From a virus, in the IMG/VR virus record IMGVR_UViG_3300030450_000116, positions 1 through 28,921 of that record: a stretch of 28,921 nucleotides of DNA, one strand, 5' to 3'. The notes under the pieces were generated by a model. It saw only the letters and a program-made list of their open reading frames with translations, was not told the DNA's origin and searched no databases. Positions 13,156 to 22,243 of the stretch are shown here, one piece after another. Position numbers and translations under genes: made by a program. Within the stretch, counting starts at the first letter, position 1. Each line of letters starts with the position of its first letter.

Positions 13156-13753
13156 ATTTTCTGATTATTTCGTTAAGTGCTGAAAGTATCTCTAAATCTG
13201 TTGGTTGTCTTTCTGACATCTTTTGCATTTTATCTGTAAAATAGCCCTCAATAGACAAACCTTTTAAAGAACCGTCTTTAATCTTAGCCCATAAGTCGTC
13301 ATTCTCAATTTTCATTTTTACCATCCACGTTCCTTTTGGTAAACTAAATCCGTATAATGTACTCTTATCTTTTTTACTATCTTCTATTATCCAACTTTCA
13401 ACAGTTAAAACTCCTGACACTCTATCTTGGTGTTCATGAGTTGCTTTGTGGTGGTTGTTGTTTTTCAAATATAACTCACTCGCTTTTCTTACAGTTTCAG
13501 GGCTGAAATAAACATAATAATCTGAATCTGTATTTGGGTCATATCTAAATATTTGCTTATTCGGTATCAAAGCAGGGCTAACAAGCATTCTCTTTTCTTT
13601 ATCAACCTTAGCAAATGTCAAGTTGTTTTTCTCTTTTCCAAAGAAAACAAAGTCTTGTTCGATTGCAGGTGCAGCAACTAAGCTGATTGCGTCAATAGCA
13701 AGTTCTTCACTATTTTCATCTATTACTAATTCTACTATTCTTGTATTTTTCAT
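13145..13753 (-). CDS. Prohead protease, XkdF-like (S78-type)
   Basis: This 202-residue protein matches the XkdF/Peptidase_S78_2 pattern: EKRMLVSPALIPNKQIFRYD, YYVYFSPETVRKASELYLKN, KATHEHQ with the likely catalytic His, VESWIIEDSKKDKSTLYGFS, PKGTWMVKMKIEND and SLKGLSIEGYF with the likely catalytic Ser. The enzyme cuts scaffold and capsid precursors during head maturation. It is directly followed by scaffold and capsid genes. Start ATG at 13753, two bases after the upstream stop. Confidence 0.85.
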   Translation of the reverse strand: MKNTRIVELVIDENSEELAIDAISLVAAPAIEQDFVFFGKEKNNLTFAKVDKEKRMLVSPALIPNKQIFRYDPNTDSDYYVYFSPETVRKASELYLKNNNHHKATHEHQDRVSGVLTVESWIIEDSKKDKSTLYGFSLPKGTWMVKMKIENDDLWAKIKDGSLKGLSIEGYFTDKMQKMSERQPTDLEILSALNEIIRKSNK

Positions 13754-13755
13754 AA

Positions 13756-14391
13756 TTAAAATGATTGACTTGGTTTTTCAGGCAAACTTGCCTTATTAAA
13801 TGCACCTTCTATCCTTGCATCAAAAGATTTTCCTTGTGTAGCTAATTTTTTAAACTCAGATAGACCGGGCACTTTTATACCCATATCTTTTTCAACAACT
13901 GTTAATTCTTTTGCTATGTTATTTAACTTTTCCACTGCCTTTTGAAGATTGTTTCCTGTCATAAACAAATCTTTTTTAGCATCTTGAAAATATTTAACCT
14001 CACTATCATAAACATTTAATTTTTTAACAATTTCCGACCTCATTCCTTTAATTACTTTCACTAATTTATCTGTATCTGTTTGGATATTATATAAAAATGA
14101 AATTTTGTCTTGCCCTTCTTTTATTAATGTTTTGATTTTCTCAGATGCTTTTTCGCCATCTTGTATAATTCCTAAATTGATTTTTTGAGCTTTACTTAAT
14201 TTTATTTCATCAGCCTTATATTCTTTTAATTCTTTTGCGTATTCTTCATACGTCTTTTTTCCTATTGGTGTTGGTTTCATTTTATTATAGTGTTTTGGGT
14301 TAGCTTTTTCACAGGCTTCTTTGGTGTCATATTTACACTCACCTCTTTCACCCCATTTATATTTTCCATCTTTGCATTTAGTACACGGCAT
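13756..14391 (-). CDS. Zinc-ribbon and coiled-coil protein of the head module (211 aa)
   Basis: The N-terminus MPCTKCKDGKYKWGERGECK, followed by DTKEACEKANPKHYN, has Cys-x2-Cys and two further Cys, a likely zinc knuckle. From about residue 60 the protein is Lys/Glu-rich and coiled-coil-like (KASEKIKTLIKEGQDKISFL, NLQKAVEKLNNIAKELTVVE). It precedes the protease gene. A role in head assembly or as a minor virion protein is inferred from position. The ATG at 14391 is 3 bases after a late promoter-like core, so it probably begins a transcript. Confidence 0.6.
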   Translation of the reverse strand: MPCTKCKDGKYKWGERGECKYDTKEACEKANPKHYNKMKPTPIGKKTYEEYAKELKEYKADEIKLSKAQKINLGIIQDGEKASEKIKTLIKEGQDKISFLYNIQTDTDKLVKVIKGMRSEIVKKLNVYDSEVKYFQDAKKDLFMTGNNLQKAVEKLNNIAKELTVVEKDMGIKVPGLSEFKKLATQGKSFDARIEGAFNKASLPEKPSQSF

Positions 14392-14394
14392 AAT

Positions 14395-14425
14395 ATATAA
14401 TAGATTTAATTAATTTTTATTTGCT
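14395..14425 (-). promoter_or_regulatory. Late promoter candidate P3 (full bipartite motif)
   Basis: Minus strand AGCAAATA (14425-14418), 13 bases, TCTATTATAT (14404-14395), ATT, then ATG at 14391. Both boxes and spacing equal those of the copy at 10717-10747. It lies between the tape measure gene and the zinc-ribbon gene, where the tail module ends and the head module begins. Confidence 0.6.
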
Positions 14426-14427
14426 TT

Positions 14428-16122
14428 TTAAATTGTTGCTCTTCTTCTAATAATGGCTAGTTTATTTTGATTGTTGGTTATATCATCAGAAACAACGTAG
14501 GCTCTTGCAGGTTCAACTTCTTCACCACCACCTAAAGTAAACGACCCTGATAACATTTCAGGGGCAGGTGCCATACCACCCCCTGTTGGTACACTCGTTC
14601 CACCACCATTTCCTCCTGGTGTTTTTGTTTCCATTATCTTTTTTACATTTGCAAGACCAGTTACAATAGCAGCAGCAGCAGCAGCCCACCTTGCAGGTCC
14701 AACTAACGTAGGGTCTTTTAAAACAGCATTTGCAGCAGCGTAAGTATCTATAATTGCTTGTGCTAAGGCAAACTCTTTTTGTTCCCCTGCCAATGCACCA
14801 AGTGCTCCTGCTAGTTTTGAATAATGACCTAGTTGGTCGTTAAGTGTTTGAGCTCTTAACGCTCTTTTTCGTTTTTCAGCTTCTGCTACTATCTTAACTT
14901 CCATAGCCTCTAATTCTTCTTTATCGGCTAAAGTTCGTCTTGCAACTCTTAACATTTCAGCTTCCCAATTGTCTAGTTCTGTCATTTCTAGTTCATTGGC
15001 TGCTGTGGTTGCTTCCATTAAGGTCTTTTTATTTTCAGCTAATTCATCTTCTAAAGCAACTTTATTAGTTAATTGTTCAGATATTTGTCCTGTAATTTCT
15101 TCTTCAAGTTGAAGCTGTTCAATAATTACCTTTCCTAAAGCTATTTTATTTGCATCAGTAGCATTAGCTTTAACTGCTAATTCTGCTGCTACCCTTTCTT
15201 GTGCTAAGTCAATTGACCTTCTTTTAAGTTGCTCGTCAAGTATTTCACCTAACTTTTTATTTGCTTCAACCCTTTCTTCAATACTCCTACTAACATCATC
15301 TCTAATCTGTCTTTGTTCTTCTGCTGCTTTTTTATCTTTTGCTGCTGCTGTTTCATTCGCTAAAGCTGCAAATTGTGCTGCCTTTCCTGCTGCTGTTAAT
15401 GCTTCGGAAAGTTCCGCAATAGCTTTAAAGTCTATGTCACTAAATTCTTTACCTGCAAGGTCTAAGAATTCATTAACGGCACTATTTGCTTCTCGCCAAT
15501 TATCTTTTATGGTAATGGCACTATCTTTCATTGCGTCACCTGTTTTCCTAATCTCTCTACCAAGTCGTTTCATAGCCCTAGCATTAGACCTGATGGCTTT
15601 GATATTATCTTTTCCAAAGAAATGACCCATACCCTGAAATGCCATTATTAAAAACCTTATAGCTAATTCAGTAGTTTGAATAGCTTGTTTAAAAGGCATC
15701 CACCCTAAATTAATAAAACTTACCATTACCTTTTTCCACGCTTCAAATTTCTCTGCATTCTCGCCTATCCATTGTGCCAAACGTACAATTATATTTACTA
15801 CTTCATTAAATACAATACTTATAAAATGACCTGCCTTTGTCATTGCATCAGCAGCAACTTGGTTTCTCATAAAGGCTTCTCTTAAAGCCATAAACCCACT
15901 AATTAGCAATCCAATACCAATAGCTTTAATTGCAGCACCAACTGCTCTAATAGCAATACCTACTTTTTTAAATCCTGCCGCACCTTTTTCGGTAGCAGGT
16001 TTTAATTGCTCGGTTTGTTTTGTTGTATCTTTTAAGCTCTTATCTAATTGTTTAACATCTTGTGTTACCTCTTTAATGTTAGATTTTGCTTCAAAATTTA
16101 AGATTGTTGTTTCGTCTGCCAT
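14428..16122 (-). CDS. Tape measure protein
   Basis: This 564-residue protein has the usual tape measure layout: an N-terminal coiled coil (SNIKEVTQDVKQLDKSLKDT), a hydrophobic Gly/Ala section (about residues 50-85, VGAAIKAIGIGLLISGFMAL), further hydrophobic helices (about 100-170), long Glu/Lys/Ala coiled coils and a Gly/Pro-rich C-terminus. It sets the tail tube length; at about 1.5 angstrom per residue it predicts a tail near 80-85 nm. A run of six alanines (about residue 480) comes from a short CTG repeat. Start ATG at 16122. Confidence 0.8.
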   Translation of the reverse strand: MADETTILNFEAKSNIKEVTQDVKQLDKSLKDTTKQTEQLKPATEKGAAGFKKVGIAIRAVGAAIKAIGIGLLISGFMALREAFMRNQVAADAMTKAGHFISIVFNEVVNIIVRLAQWIGENAEKFEAWKKVMVSFINLGWMPFKQAIQTTELAIRFLIMAFQGMGHFFGKDNIKAIRSNARAMKRLGREIRKTGDAMKDSAITIKDNWREANSAVNEFLDLAGKEFSDIDFKAIAELSEALTAAGKAAQFAALANETAAAKDKKAAEEQRQIRDDVSRSIEERVEANKKLGEILDEQLKRRSIDLAQERVAAELAVKANATDANKIALGKVIIEQLQLEEEITGQISEQLTNKVALEDELAENKKTLMEATTAANELEMTELDNWEAEMLRVARRTLADKEELEAMEVKIVAEAEKRKRALRAQTLNDQLGHYSKLAGALGALAGEQKEFALAQAIIDTYAAANAVLKDPTLVGPARWAAAAAAIVTGLANVKKIMETKTPGGNGGGTSVPTGGGMAPAPEMLSGSFTLGGGEEVEPARAYVVSDDITNNQNKLAIIRRRATI

Positions 16123-16134
16123 TGTTATATATTT

Positions 16135-16980
16135 TTATAAACTAACCCCTGTTTTTATTTGTGTGAATGTAATGTTTGACAGCCATTCAATATTCATATT
16201 TGTATCACCCCTCACCCTCATAGCAAAGTTCTCGCCACTTGTTATTCCTGTTGGTCGCCAATTTCCTGTTTCACCACTACTTTTAATATCATCTCGTTCT
16301 CTGCTTATAGTCATTGAACCACTTTTATTAATTACTACACCTCTTTCAACCCAACTAGCAAAGTCACCGACTGCACCCTCACCTGCTGAACCCCCTATTC
16401 TTACTGCTACAACGTCTGCGTGAAAGTACATAATTGTATTTTCAGGAATAGCAAAAAGACTTGGTGAGCAATTATTTAAATAGCTTACAGTATTTGTTCC
16501 GTCAGTTGTTCTTGTTCCATACATTAATTGAACGCTTTGCTTGTAACCTGCAAATGTCACACCTGAACAATTACCACCTAATACTATTGATTGGTCGGCT
16601 GTAGCTTCTGCTCTTCTGCCACCCACAAAAGAATTATTAACTCCATTTGCAATCTCATTACCTGTTCCATTTATAAGGCAATTATTATTATTACCTCTAA
16701 GTGTATTAGTAGAACCATTTATTTGAACAGTATTTACACCTCGCTGTGTAGTGTTATTTGCTCCGTTTATTTTGTTGTTTATATTATTAATATTTTCTTG
16801 CAAATTAGTATTTAACCTAAAAGCAACACAAGTTCCTGACGCACTATCATAGGTATATCCGTACGCTTCACATTGTAATTGATTAGGCAGTATCTCATTA
16901 TTTGTGCCATCAGTAAAAAGAACAACGCCTGTATTTGTTATTTCGTAAGGTTTAACTGTATATCCTGTTAAGTATTCCAT
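16135..16980 (-). CDS. Tail fibre or tip protein with Asn/Gly-rich beta repeats
   Basis: This 281-residue protein has a central Asn-rich stretch (about residues 58-130) of short repeats such as INGANNTTQRGVNTVQINGS and LRGNNNNCLINGTGNEIANG, then GGRRAEATADQSIVLGG. This pattern suggests a beta-solenoid or YadA-like head, as in trimeric adhesins and phage fibres. The C-terminal part (about 200-281) looks like a beta domain. It is placed between the large tail protein and the tape measure gene. A receptor-binding role is likely but not proved. The start overlaps the upstream stop (TAATG). Confidence 0.6.
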   Translation of the reverse strand: MEYLTGYTVKPYEITNTGVVLFTDGTNNEILPNQLQCEAYGYTYDSASGTCVAFRLNTNLQENINNINNKINGANNTTQRGVNTVQINGSTNTLRGNNNNCLINGTGNEIANGVNNSFVGGRRAEATADQSIVLGGNCSGVTFAGYKQSVQLMYGTRTTDGTNTVSYLNNCSPSLFAIPENTIMYFHADVVAVRIGGSAGEGAVGDFASWVERGVVINKSGSMTISRERDDIKSSGETGNWRPTGITSGENFAMRVRGDTNMNIEWLSNITFTQIKTGVSL

Positions 16981-19733
16981 TATGGTATAAGTATAAATTC
17001 AACGGTGGCTAAATCGTTTGGTTTGTAGTCAATTCTATTAACTCTAAACGGTCTATTCTTTATATAAACAACATCATAAAATTTAAAGGTCGCTATATCT
17101 GATGGATTAAGATTTACCTTTAAAGTCATTACCCTTGTGTCAGGGTGATACAGCTCATTGAAATAAGGCTGCCAATAAGTTGAATATAAATTATTCACAG
17201 CAGATTGTCCGATTGGCATTATATATCCATAAGTACCAAAATTAAAATCTACTGTCGTTGAGGTTGTTTCTATTTCGGACAAATGACTAAACTGTAAAAA
17301 GTCAGATTGGTTCTCACTAAACTTTCCGTTTTGTGATGGTATAAAATAAGTCAGCCCTGTATCTACAACTCCATTATTATAGAATATTCTAGGTGAATTA
17401 TCAAAGCCCTCAAAAGCACCGTCACCTGTTTTAGTGAAAACACACGGCACTATAAAGTTTGAAAATTGCTCAAATAATGGCTTACAAACAGTAGCTGCAA
17501 AAGGTTCTGCAATTATTTCTTTCTCACCCTCTAGTATAGTAAATTGGCGTGAATCAAACTCCCTGCTTCCGTATAGCTTACCTGTAGAATTTCTATAAAT
17601 ATCAAAAGCAATATCTTCATCATCTTCAACAAACTTAAAAATAGTTTCTTTATTTAAGTCAGAAAGTGGTTTTAATTCCATTTCTGAAACATCTATTTTG
17701 TCTGTCCAATCGTGTACCTTACCATCAAACCTTGACGATAAACTTAAATCAGTTTGGTTGCCACCTGAATTTGTATTATTAATAAAGACATCTTTGTACG
17801 GCTCTATAAGTATATTATTAGGGTTGGTTTCATCTCGCATAGTCACAAGATTAAACATTGTGAATATTCCTTTCAAAAATTCCCATTGCCCTAGTTCACC
17901 CCTTAAAGTATTTAGTATAGTGCCGTCTGTCATTTTTGCAGGGCTTACTGTTCCGTATAAAGTTGAATAAGTATTTGATGACGAACCTGTTGATTGACGC
18001 ACTAAATTAGTTCCAGTAGAAGCGTTGAACCTGCACTTTAAAGTTTGTGTGTTATTTAATATTGTAGTTACTGTTCCTGAGTATGTTTGTGTGCTACTCG
18101 CTGTACTGCCTGAAAAAGTTGCTTGGTCTATAACACCATCTGAATCTGAATACCACTCTATTGTCACATCTGTTGTGCCAAGCCATTTTAAACGCACTTC
18201 ATAGTTTATTTCATATTTTGTGTTATCAGCTGTTGATGTAAATACACTCGTTGAAGTATTAAACCCAGCTTCAGGTGGAAAGAATATAACAGAGCTTACA
18301 AGGTTAAATATTACTGTTCCATAACTCCCTGTAGGTGCAAAATTAGTATCTGCATATGCCTTCCTTGCCATACCTGTTAATTCAGGATTGTTAACTGATG
18401 CTGAACCCCAATTAAAGTCCATAAATAATTTCTCAAAATCTGCTGTATCAAAAAATGCTGATGTATAGTCAAACCCTGCGTCTGAAAAGATTTTATTAAT
18501 TAAATATTTTAATTGAATGCAAGGTCTGAAAGCACCCTCTAAGGATATTAATTCAGGCAGGTCAGCAGTAGCCCCTGAACCAGTAGAACCATCAGCAGGA
18601 AAGATTTGCCCTGTCCAATCTATAAAAGGATATTTTAAAACGTTTGTATGGTCAGTCGGACTTGTTAAACTTGCATCATAAGCAAATGAAGATGTACCAA
18701 TTTGATTAATCAAAGGAAGCCCAACAGCGTTATCCCAACTATTCTTAATTGAATCTTTATCGTATAAGTGATTTAATTCTGTAAAATTTAAGTCTGCAAA
18801 TTTCTTATCTTTTAATGTATCTGCTAAGGCAATTACATCTGAATATAAATTGACATCATAGCTTATTTCACCCTCATTATCTTTTACATTAATCAACCTT
18901 AAATAGCCTTCAAATAAAATAATACCATCTTGTTTTAATGCGCATTTTGTACGCATATAAGGGTTAAAGATTATACCGTCATTTGCTCTTGTAACATCAA
19001 ACATATTATTGAATATCTGATTGTTTCTTTTCGTTGCAGGTAAATTAAAATCTTTAGAATATGATTGTACTTTTTCAGCGACATTTTTAAAGTTATCAAT
19101 ACTTAAACTTAAAGGTATATCTTCTTCTTGGTAAAGGTCACAATCCACTTGACCGTCTATTAAATAAGCGTAAATTCCTGAAGGTGATGCAGGTGTTTCA
19201 GTAACCGTAATACTGCTGATTATTAAGTTAGAATTTGCAGTATTGTAATAGACTATGGTAACAATATCATTTGGTGTCTGTGCTACAAAATTAAGCGTTT
19301 GTTGTGTAGTATTAGCAGTCAATAATTGCCCTTGTATAACAGCATTTGTATTAGGATTAAAAACTTTGGGGTTTATAATTCCTGTTGTTGCTGTCATATT
19401 TATTGTTACTGTGTATGATACGCCTACTGTTAAGAATGATAGCTGTTGATAAACTCCAGAATATGAAGATGGCGTTACAGAATTAAGGTATAACTGTTGT
19501 GATGTAACTGATGCGTCAGCAGGTGTTGATACAAGTGTATTATTCCATCTGTACCAAGTATTAATAATTGCAGGTGGTGTATTCGTAAGGTGTGCGTCAA
19601 TACTTCCTGTTGTATTATATGCTGCATAATTTGTAATACTGTTAAAATTAAGGCCATCTGTTAAATAAGCATTGCCTTGTGATAAAGAGATATTATCATA
19701 AACTTGAGGATATAAAACTAATTGTGTATTCAT
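16980..19733 (-). CDS. Large tail tip / hub protein
   Basis: At 917 residues this is the largest protein here. The N-terminal 170 residues are Thr/Asn/Ser-rich and look like a beta-sandwich, possibly carbohydrate-binding. From about residue 190 comes IYAYLIDGQVDCDLYQEEDI, PLSLSIDNFKNVAEKVQSYS and KDFNLPATKRNNQIFNNMFD, a pattern typical of Bacteroidetes phage tail hub proteins. A further beta-rich insert lies at about 500-600, and the end (YDVVYIKNRPFRVNRIDYKP) is hub-like. It probably forms the tail tip and contacts the host surface. Both ends are coupled to neighbours by TAATG. Confidence 0.7.
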   Translation of the reverse strand: MNTQLVLYPQVYDNISLSQGNAYLTDGLNFNSITNYAAYNTTGSIDAHLTNTPPAIINTWYRWNNTLVSTPADASVTSQQLYLNSVTPSSYSGVYQQLSFLTVGVSYTVTINMTATTGIINPKVFNPNTNAVIQGQLLTANTTQQTLNFVAQTPNDIVTIVYYNTANSNLIISSITVTETPASPSGIYAYLIDGQVDCDLYQEEDIPLSLSIDNFKNVAEKVQSYSKDFNLPATKRNNQIFNNMFDVTRANDGIIFNPYMRTKCALKQDGIILFEGYLRLINVKDNEGEISYDVNLYSDVIALADTLKDKKFADLNFTELNHLYDKDSIKNSWDNAVGLPLINQIGTSSFAYDASLTSPTDHTNVLKYPFIDWTGQIFPADGSTGSGATADLPELISLEGAFRPCIQLKYLINKIFSDAGFDYTSAFFDTADFEKLFMDFNWGSASVNNPELTGMARKAYADTNFAPTGSYGTVIFNLVSSVIFFPPEAGFNTSTSVFTSTADNTKYEINYEVRLKWLGTTDVTIEWYSDSDGVIDQATFSGSTASSTQTYSGTVTTILNNTQTLKCRFNASTGTNLVRQSTGSSSNTYSTLYGTVSPAKMTDGTILNTLRGELGQWEFLKGIFTMFNLVTMRDETNPNNILIEPYKDVFINNTNSGGNQTDLSLSSRFDGKVHDWTDKIDVSEMELKPLSDLNKETIFKFVEDDEDIAFDIYRNSTGKLYGSREFDSRQFTILEGEKEIIAEPFAATVCKPLFEQFSNFIVPCVFTKTGDGAFEGFDNSPRIFYNNGVVDTGLTYFIPSQNGKFSENQSDFLQFSHLSEIETTSTTVDFNFGTYGYIMPIGQSAVNNLYSTYWQPYFNELYHPDTRVMTLKVNLNPSDIATFKFYDVVYIKNRPFRVNRIDYKPNDLATVEFILIP

Positions 19734-21163
19734 TAGATAGTTTGTGTTCTTTCCATTCTACTTTTTTCAATCTCAATAGTATATTGCATTAGCTTGTCAT
19801 TAGCAATAGTCTTTGTAATATAATTTGAAGTTGTGACTGTTACAGGCTCAACATATTTATTTGTAATAGTATTTGCGACATCTGTTGAATAGCCATTTAA
19901 TATATAAACTTCTGTGCTATTAATTAACTCTTTAAACCACACCCCTTCTGCTTCTGTAACAAAGTCTGTATTAATCGTAATCTTTTCTTTTGAATTTACT
20001 CTAAAGTTTTTCTTGCCACCTTTATACCCTGCTATTTTAAAAGTGCTTTCATTCCAAGTACCACTCTGTTGTGTATAAGAAGTCCTGTTAGTTGTTATTG
20101 ACCTTGTTGACTTCATATTAAAAGTATAGTAATCCCAAACACCCCATTGGTTTAACCAAGTAAGCCTTATTGGCTCATATCCTTTGAGGTTAGGACAAAG
20201 AATATTAATCCTGTACCTTTCGCTTATCTCTGCATCTGCTGCATCTTCTGCAACAACTGTATAGTAAGCTAAAGTGCCATCGTCAATATGGTCTTTAAAG
20301 TCTGATTTGTTATAATAAAGGTTTGCAGGAAAAGCCCCTAAAAACATAATACGAGTATCTACATAATTTGAAACAGAGCTAAACCCCCCCTCAGCATAAC
20401 CTGTATATATAAGTGCAGTATCTATTAATACATCTGAATCATTATAAAGTCTAAACTTAAACCTACGCACCCTGTCAGTTGATGCAGTTAAAAAATTAAA
20501 AAATGGTAAAGTACCGTAGTCAGTAGCCGTTGCATATTGAGTAGTTGGTGCATTGCTTAGAAACTTACCTACTGACGAAGTATCATTTAAAATAAAGTTG
20601 CTCATATCATAGCCATAATTATCTCCTGAAACTACTGCCCCTAATGAATTAAGTTTCCCTAAAGTCAATACATTGTCATATTGTAAAACACCGTTAAAGA
20701 TTGTATATTGTTCGCTGTTTTCACCAAGACCTGTTGCAACGCTTACTGCACCCCCTGCCGTATCTGAATATTCTATTCTAAATTGAACAGCAAAGAATTT
20801 CACTACATCTGTGCCGACAGCACACTCATCAATCAAATGGATAGGGTGTGTTTTGTCTGAACCTTTATAGCGACTACCATTAGCAAATGTACTGCCCTCA
20901 TAGCGTGGTTTTACTTGTGTTTCTACAATAGACCGAAAATCAAATATTCCAACACCCTGATTATTAGGAGTTGTTTTAAAAGTACCTACAACTGAATCTG
21001 CGTTACTTAGATTAATTGCCTGACGACTTATATGAACCTCAGCAATAAATTTGACCTTAAATTTTGTTGCTACAATTAGGGGATAAGATACTGCAAACAT
21101 TAGTTGTTGTCCTACTGGTACAGGTGCTTCGTATAATGGTTGTTGTTGTATTGTTATTGACAT
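19733..21163 (-). CDS. Tail protein, probably distal tail (476 aa)
   Basis: This beta-rich protein has FIAEVHISRQAINLSNADSV, IFDFRSIVETQVKPRYEGST and PIRLTWLNQWGVWDYYTFNM, motifs shared by a tail protein found beside the hub in many Bacteroidetes phages. Position just before the large tip protein fits a distal tail or tail-tip subunit. No enzyme motif seen. Start ATG at 21163, 12 bases after the gp10-like stop; its stop shares a base with the next start. Confidence 0.6.
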   Translation of the reverse strand: MSITIQQQPLYEAPVPVGQQLMFAVSYPLIVATKFKVKFIAEVHISRQAINLSNADSVVGTFKTTPNNQGVGIFDFRSIVETQVKPRYEGSTFANGSRYKGSDKTHPIHLIDECAVGTDVVKFFAVQFRIEYSDTAGGAVSVATGLGENSEQYTIFNGVLQYDNVLTLGKLNSLGAVVSGDNYGYDMSNFILNDTSSVGKFLSNAPTTQYATATDYGTLPFFNFLTASTDRVRRFKFRLYNDSDVLIDTALIYTGYAEGGFSSVSNYVDTRIMFLGAFPANLYYNKSDFKDHIDDGTLAYYTVVAEDAADAEISERYRINILCPNLKGYEPIRLTWLNQWGVWDYYTFNMKSTRSITTNRTSYTQQSGTWNESTFKIAGYKGGKKNFRVNSKEKITINTDFVTEAEGVWFKELINSTEVYILNGYSTDVANTITNKYVEPVTVTTSNYITKTIANDKLMQYTIEIEKSRMERTQTI

Positions 21164-21175
21164 ATTTTTTTATTA

Positions 21176-21727
21176 TTACATTATTCTTGTTGCTTCTGTT
21201 ACTGCTAAGGTATTGTTAATCTCAGTTTTAAGAGTTTCCATCATACCTTTATCAAATTCCTTTAACCCAAGTCCTAAAGGCTTTTGAAAGAAACTAAGGC
21301 TTTTAATTCCATCTCGTTTTATTTTTCTTCCTATAATAAACGCTAGACTTAGGTTAGTAATAAACCTGCCTGACTTTTTATCTCTTCCTTTTAAGCCTTT
21401 TTTCTTAACCCACTTAGCTAATATTCCTGGTGGAATTGGTGGTGTGTTTCTCTTAAAATTATAAGGACTAGAAACTACTTTATTATTAAAGTCTTTGTAA
21501 GACTGGGTTTTTGCATAACCTGAAACACCCTTGTCAAGAAACTCACCATAATCAGCCATAAAAAACTTTACAGAAAAAACACCTCGTTCTTCTTCAGTAA
21601 CTGAAAACTTAATAGTTTGTCCTAAATTAGTTTTACCACCTTTAGCTCTTGCTAAGTTAGCTTTTGACCTATTAGCTACCTGCTTACCAAAAGAAGTTAA
21701 ATAGTTTTTAAAGCTGTCTGTGTCCAT
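21176..21727 (-). CDS. HK97 gp10-like head-tail joining protein
   Basis: This 183-residue, Lys-rich protein has GEFLDKGVSGYAKTQSYKDF and PPIPPGILAKWVKKKGLKGR, typical of gp10-like proteins in which a YGxFxDKGVSG-type loop and an IxxWVKKKG helix recur. Such proteins form part of the neck where head and tail join. It lies between a beta-rich structural gene and the tail protein genes. Its ATG shares a base with the upstream TAA (TAATG). Confidence 0.65.
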   Translation of the reverse strand: MDTDSFKNYLTSFGKQVANRSKANLARAKGGKTNLGQTIKFSVTEEERGVFSVKFFMADYGEFLDKGVSGYAKTQSYKDFNNKVVSSPYNFKRNTPPIPPGILAKWVKKKGLKGRDKKSGRFITNLSLAFIIGRKIKRDGIKSLSFFQKPLGLGLKEFDKGMMETLKTEINNTLAVTEATRIM

Positions 21728-22176
21728 TATACAAGCGCCACAAATGTTTCAACTTGAATATCTGCACTTCCTGAAGGTCTTACTTGTACGCTTGTAATGT
21801 CTTCTAAAGTTGGAAACGCAGGGCTTGTATCTTCTTCACCAATCGCACCATTTTCTGCTTGAAATAAAACGTGCGAGCCACCTGCTCTTACCGTAACTTG
21901 ATAATTAGTGTTTGTAGTTACTAAAGCCAACTTCATATCTTCTGTGTCGCTTAAATTTGTAATCCTTAAATACTTGCAATTCTCAACATCTAAAGCTCCT
22001 GCTGAAGTATGAGGACTTGCTGCAAACGTACATATTGTTGTTGTGTTTGAGTGTGCTGCTGTTAATATTCTTTCGTAAGTATCAACAATACTTGATGTTG
22101 TAATACTATTTGTTGACCCCCTTAATGCACCGTTGAGGGTTACACTCTCGGAAATTGTTACTGTTAAATCTGCCAT
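21727..22176 (-). CDS. Beta-rich virion protein (149 aa), tail tube or decoration
   Basis: This Thr/Ser/Ala-rich protein is almost all predicted beta: MADLTVTISESVTLNGALRG, CKYLRITNLSDTEDMKLALV, NYQVTVRAGGSHVLFQAENG. Proteins of this type are common in marine phage genomes as small structural proteins. Within the tail module, after the terminator-like protein, the tail tube is one possibility; a surface decoration is another. The leader shows TATATAATATG, a partial form of the late core element. Confidence 0.55.
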   Translation of the reverse strand: MADLTVTISESVTLNGALRGSTNSITTSSIVDTYERILTAAHSNTTTICTFAASPHTSAGALDVENCKYLRITNLSDTEDMKLALVTTNTNYQVTVRAGGSHVLFQAENGAIGEEDTSPAFPTLEDITSVQVRPSGSADIQVETFVALV

Positions 22177-22177
22177 A

Positions 22178-22243
22178 TTATATATTTATTGTTATTTTAA
22201 AAAATCCTATTTCTATTTTATATTTTCCTATTTTGAATTTCAT
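22178..22243 (-). CDS. Possible 21-residue micro-ORF filling the gap
   Basis: An ATG at 22243-22241 shares one base with the stop of the tail terminator gene (TAATG), and the frame ends TAA at 22180-22178, one base before the next ATG. The product is a Lys/Ile/Phe peptide (MKFKIGKYKIEIGFFKITIN plus one Ile) with alternating polar and hydrophobic residues, as in a beta hairpin. The frame spans the whole gap, which argues for use, but in such AT-rich DNA it could be chance or merely a ribosome carrier. Confidence 0.35.
   Translation of the reverse strand: MKFKIGKYKIEIGFFKITINI

Noticed and set aside
14660-14690. Short CAG/CTG repeat in the tape measure gene
   Set aside because: Only about five units, in frame, giving a short alanine run that is normal for such proteins.
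16076-16423. 115-codon plus-strand frame across the tape measure/fibre junction
   Set aside because: It spans the border of two real minus-strand genes and its product is hydrophobic low-complexity antisense sequence.
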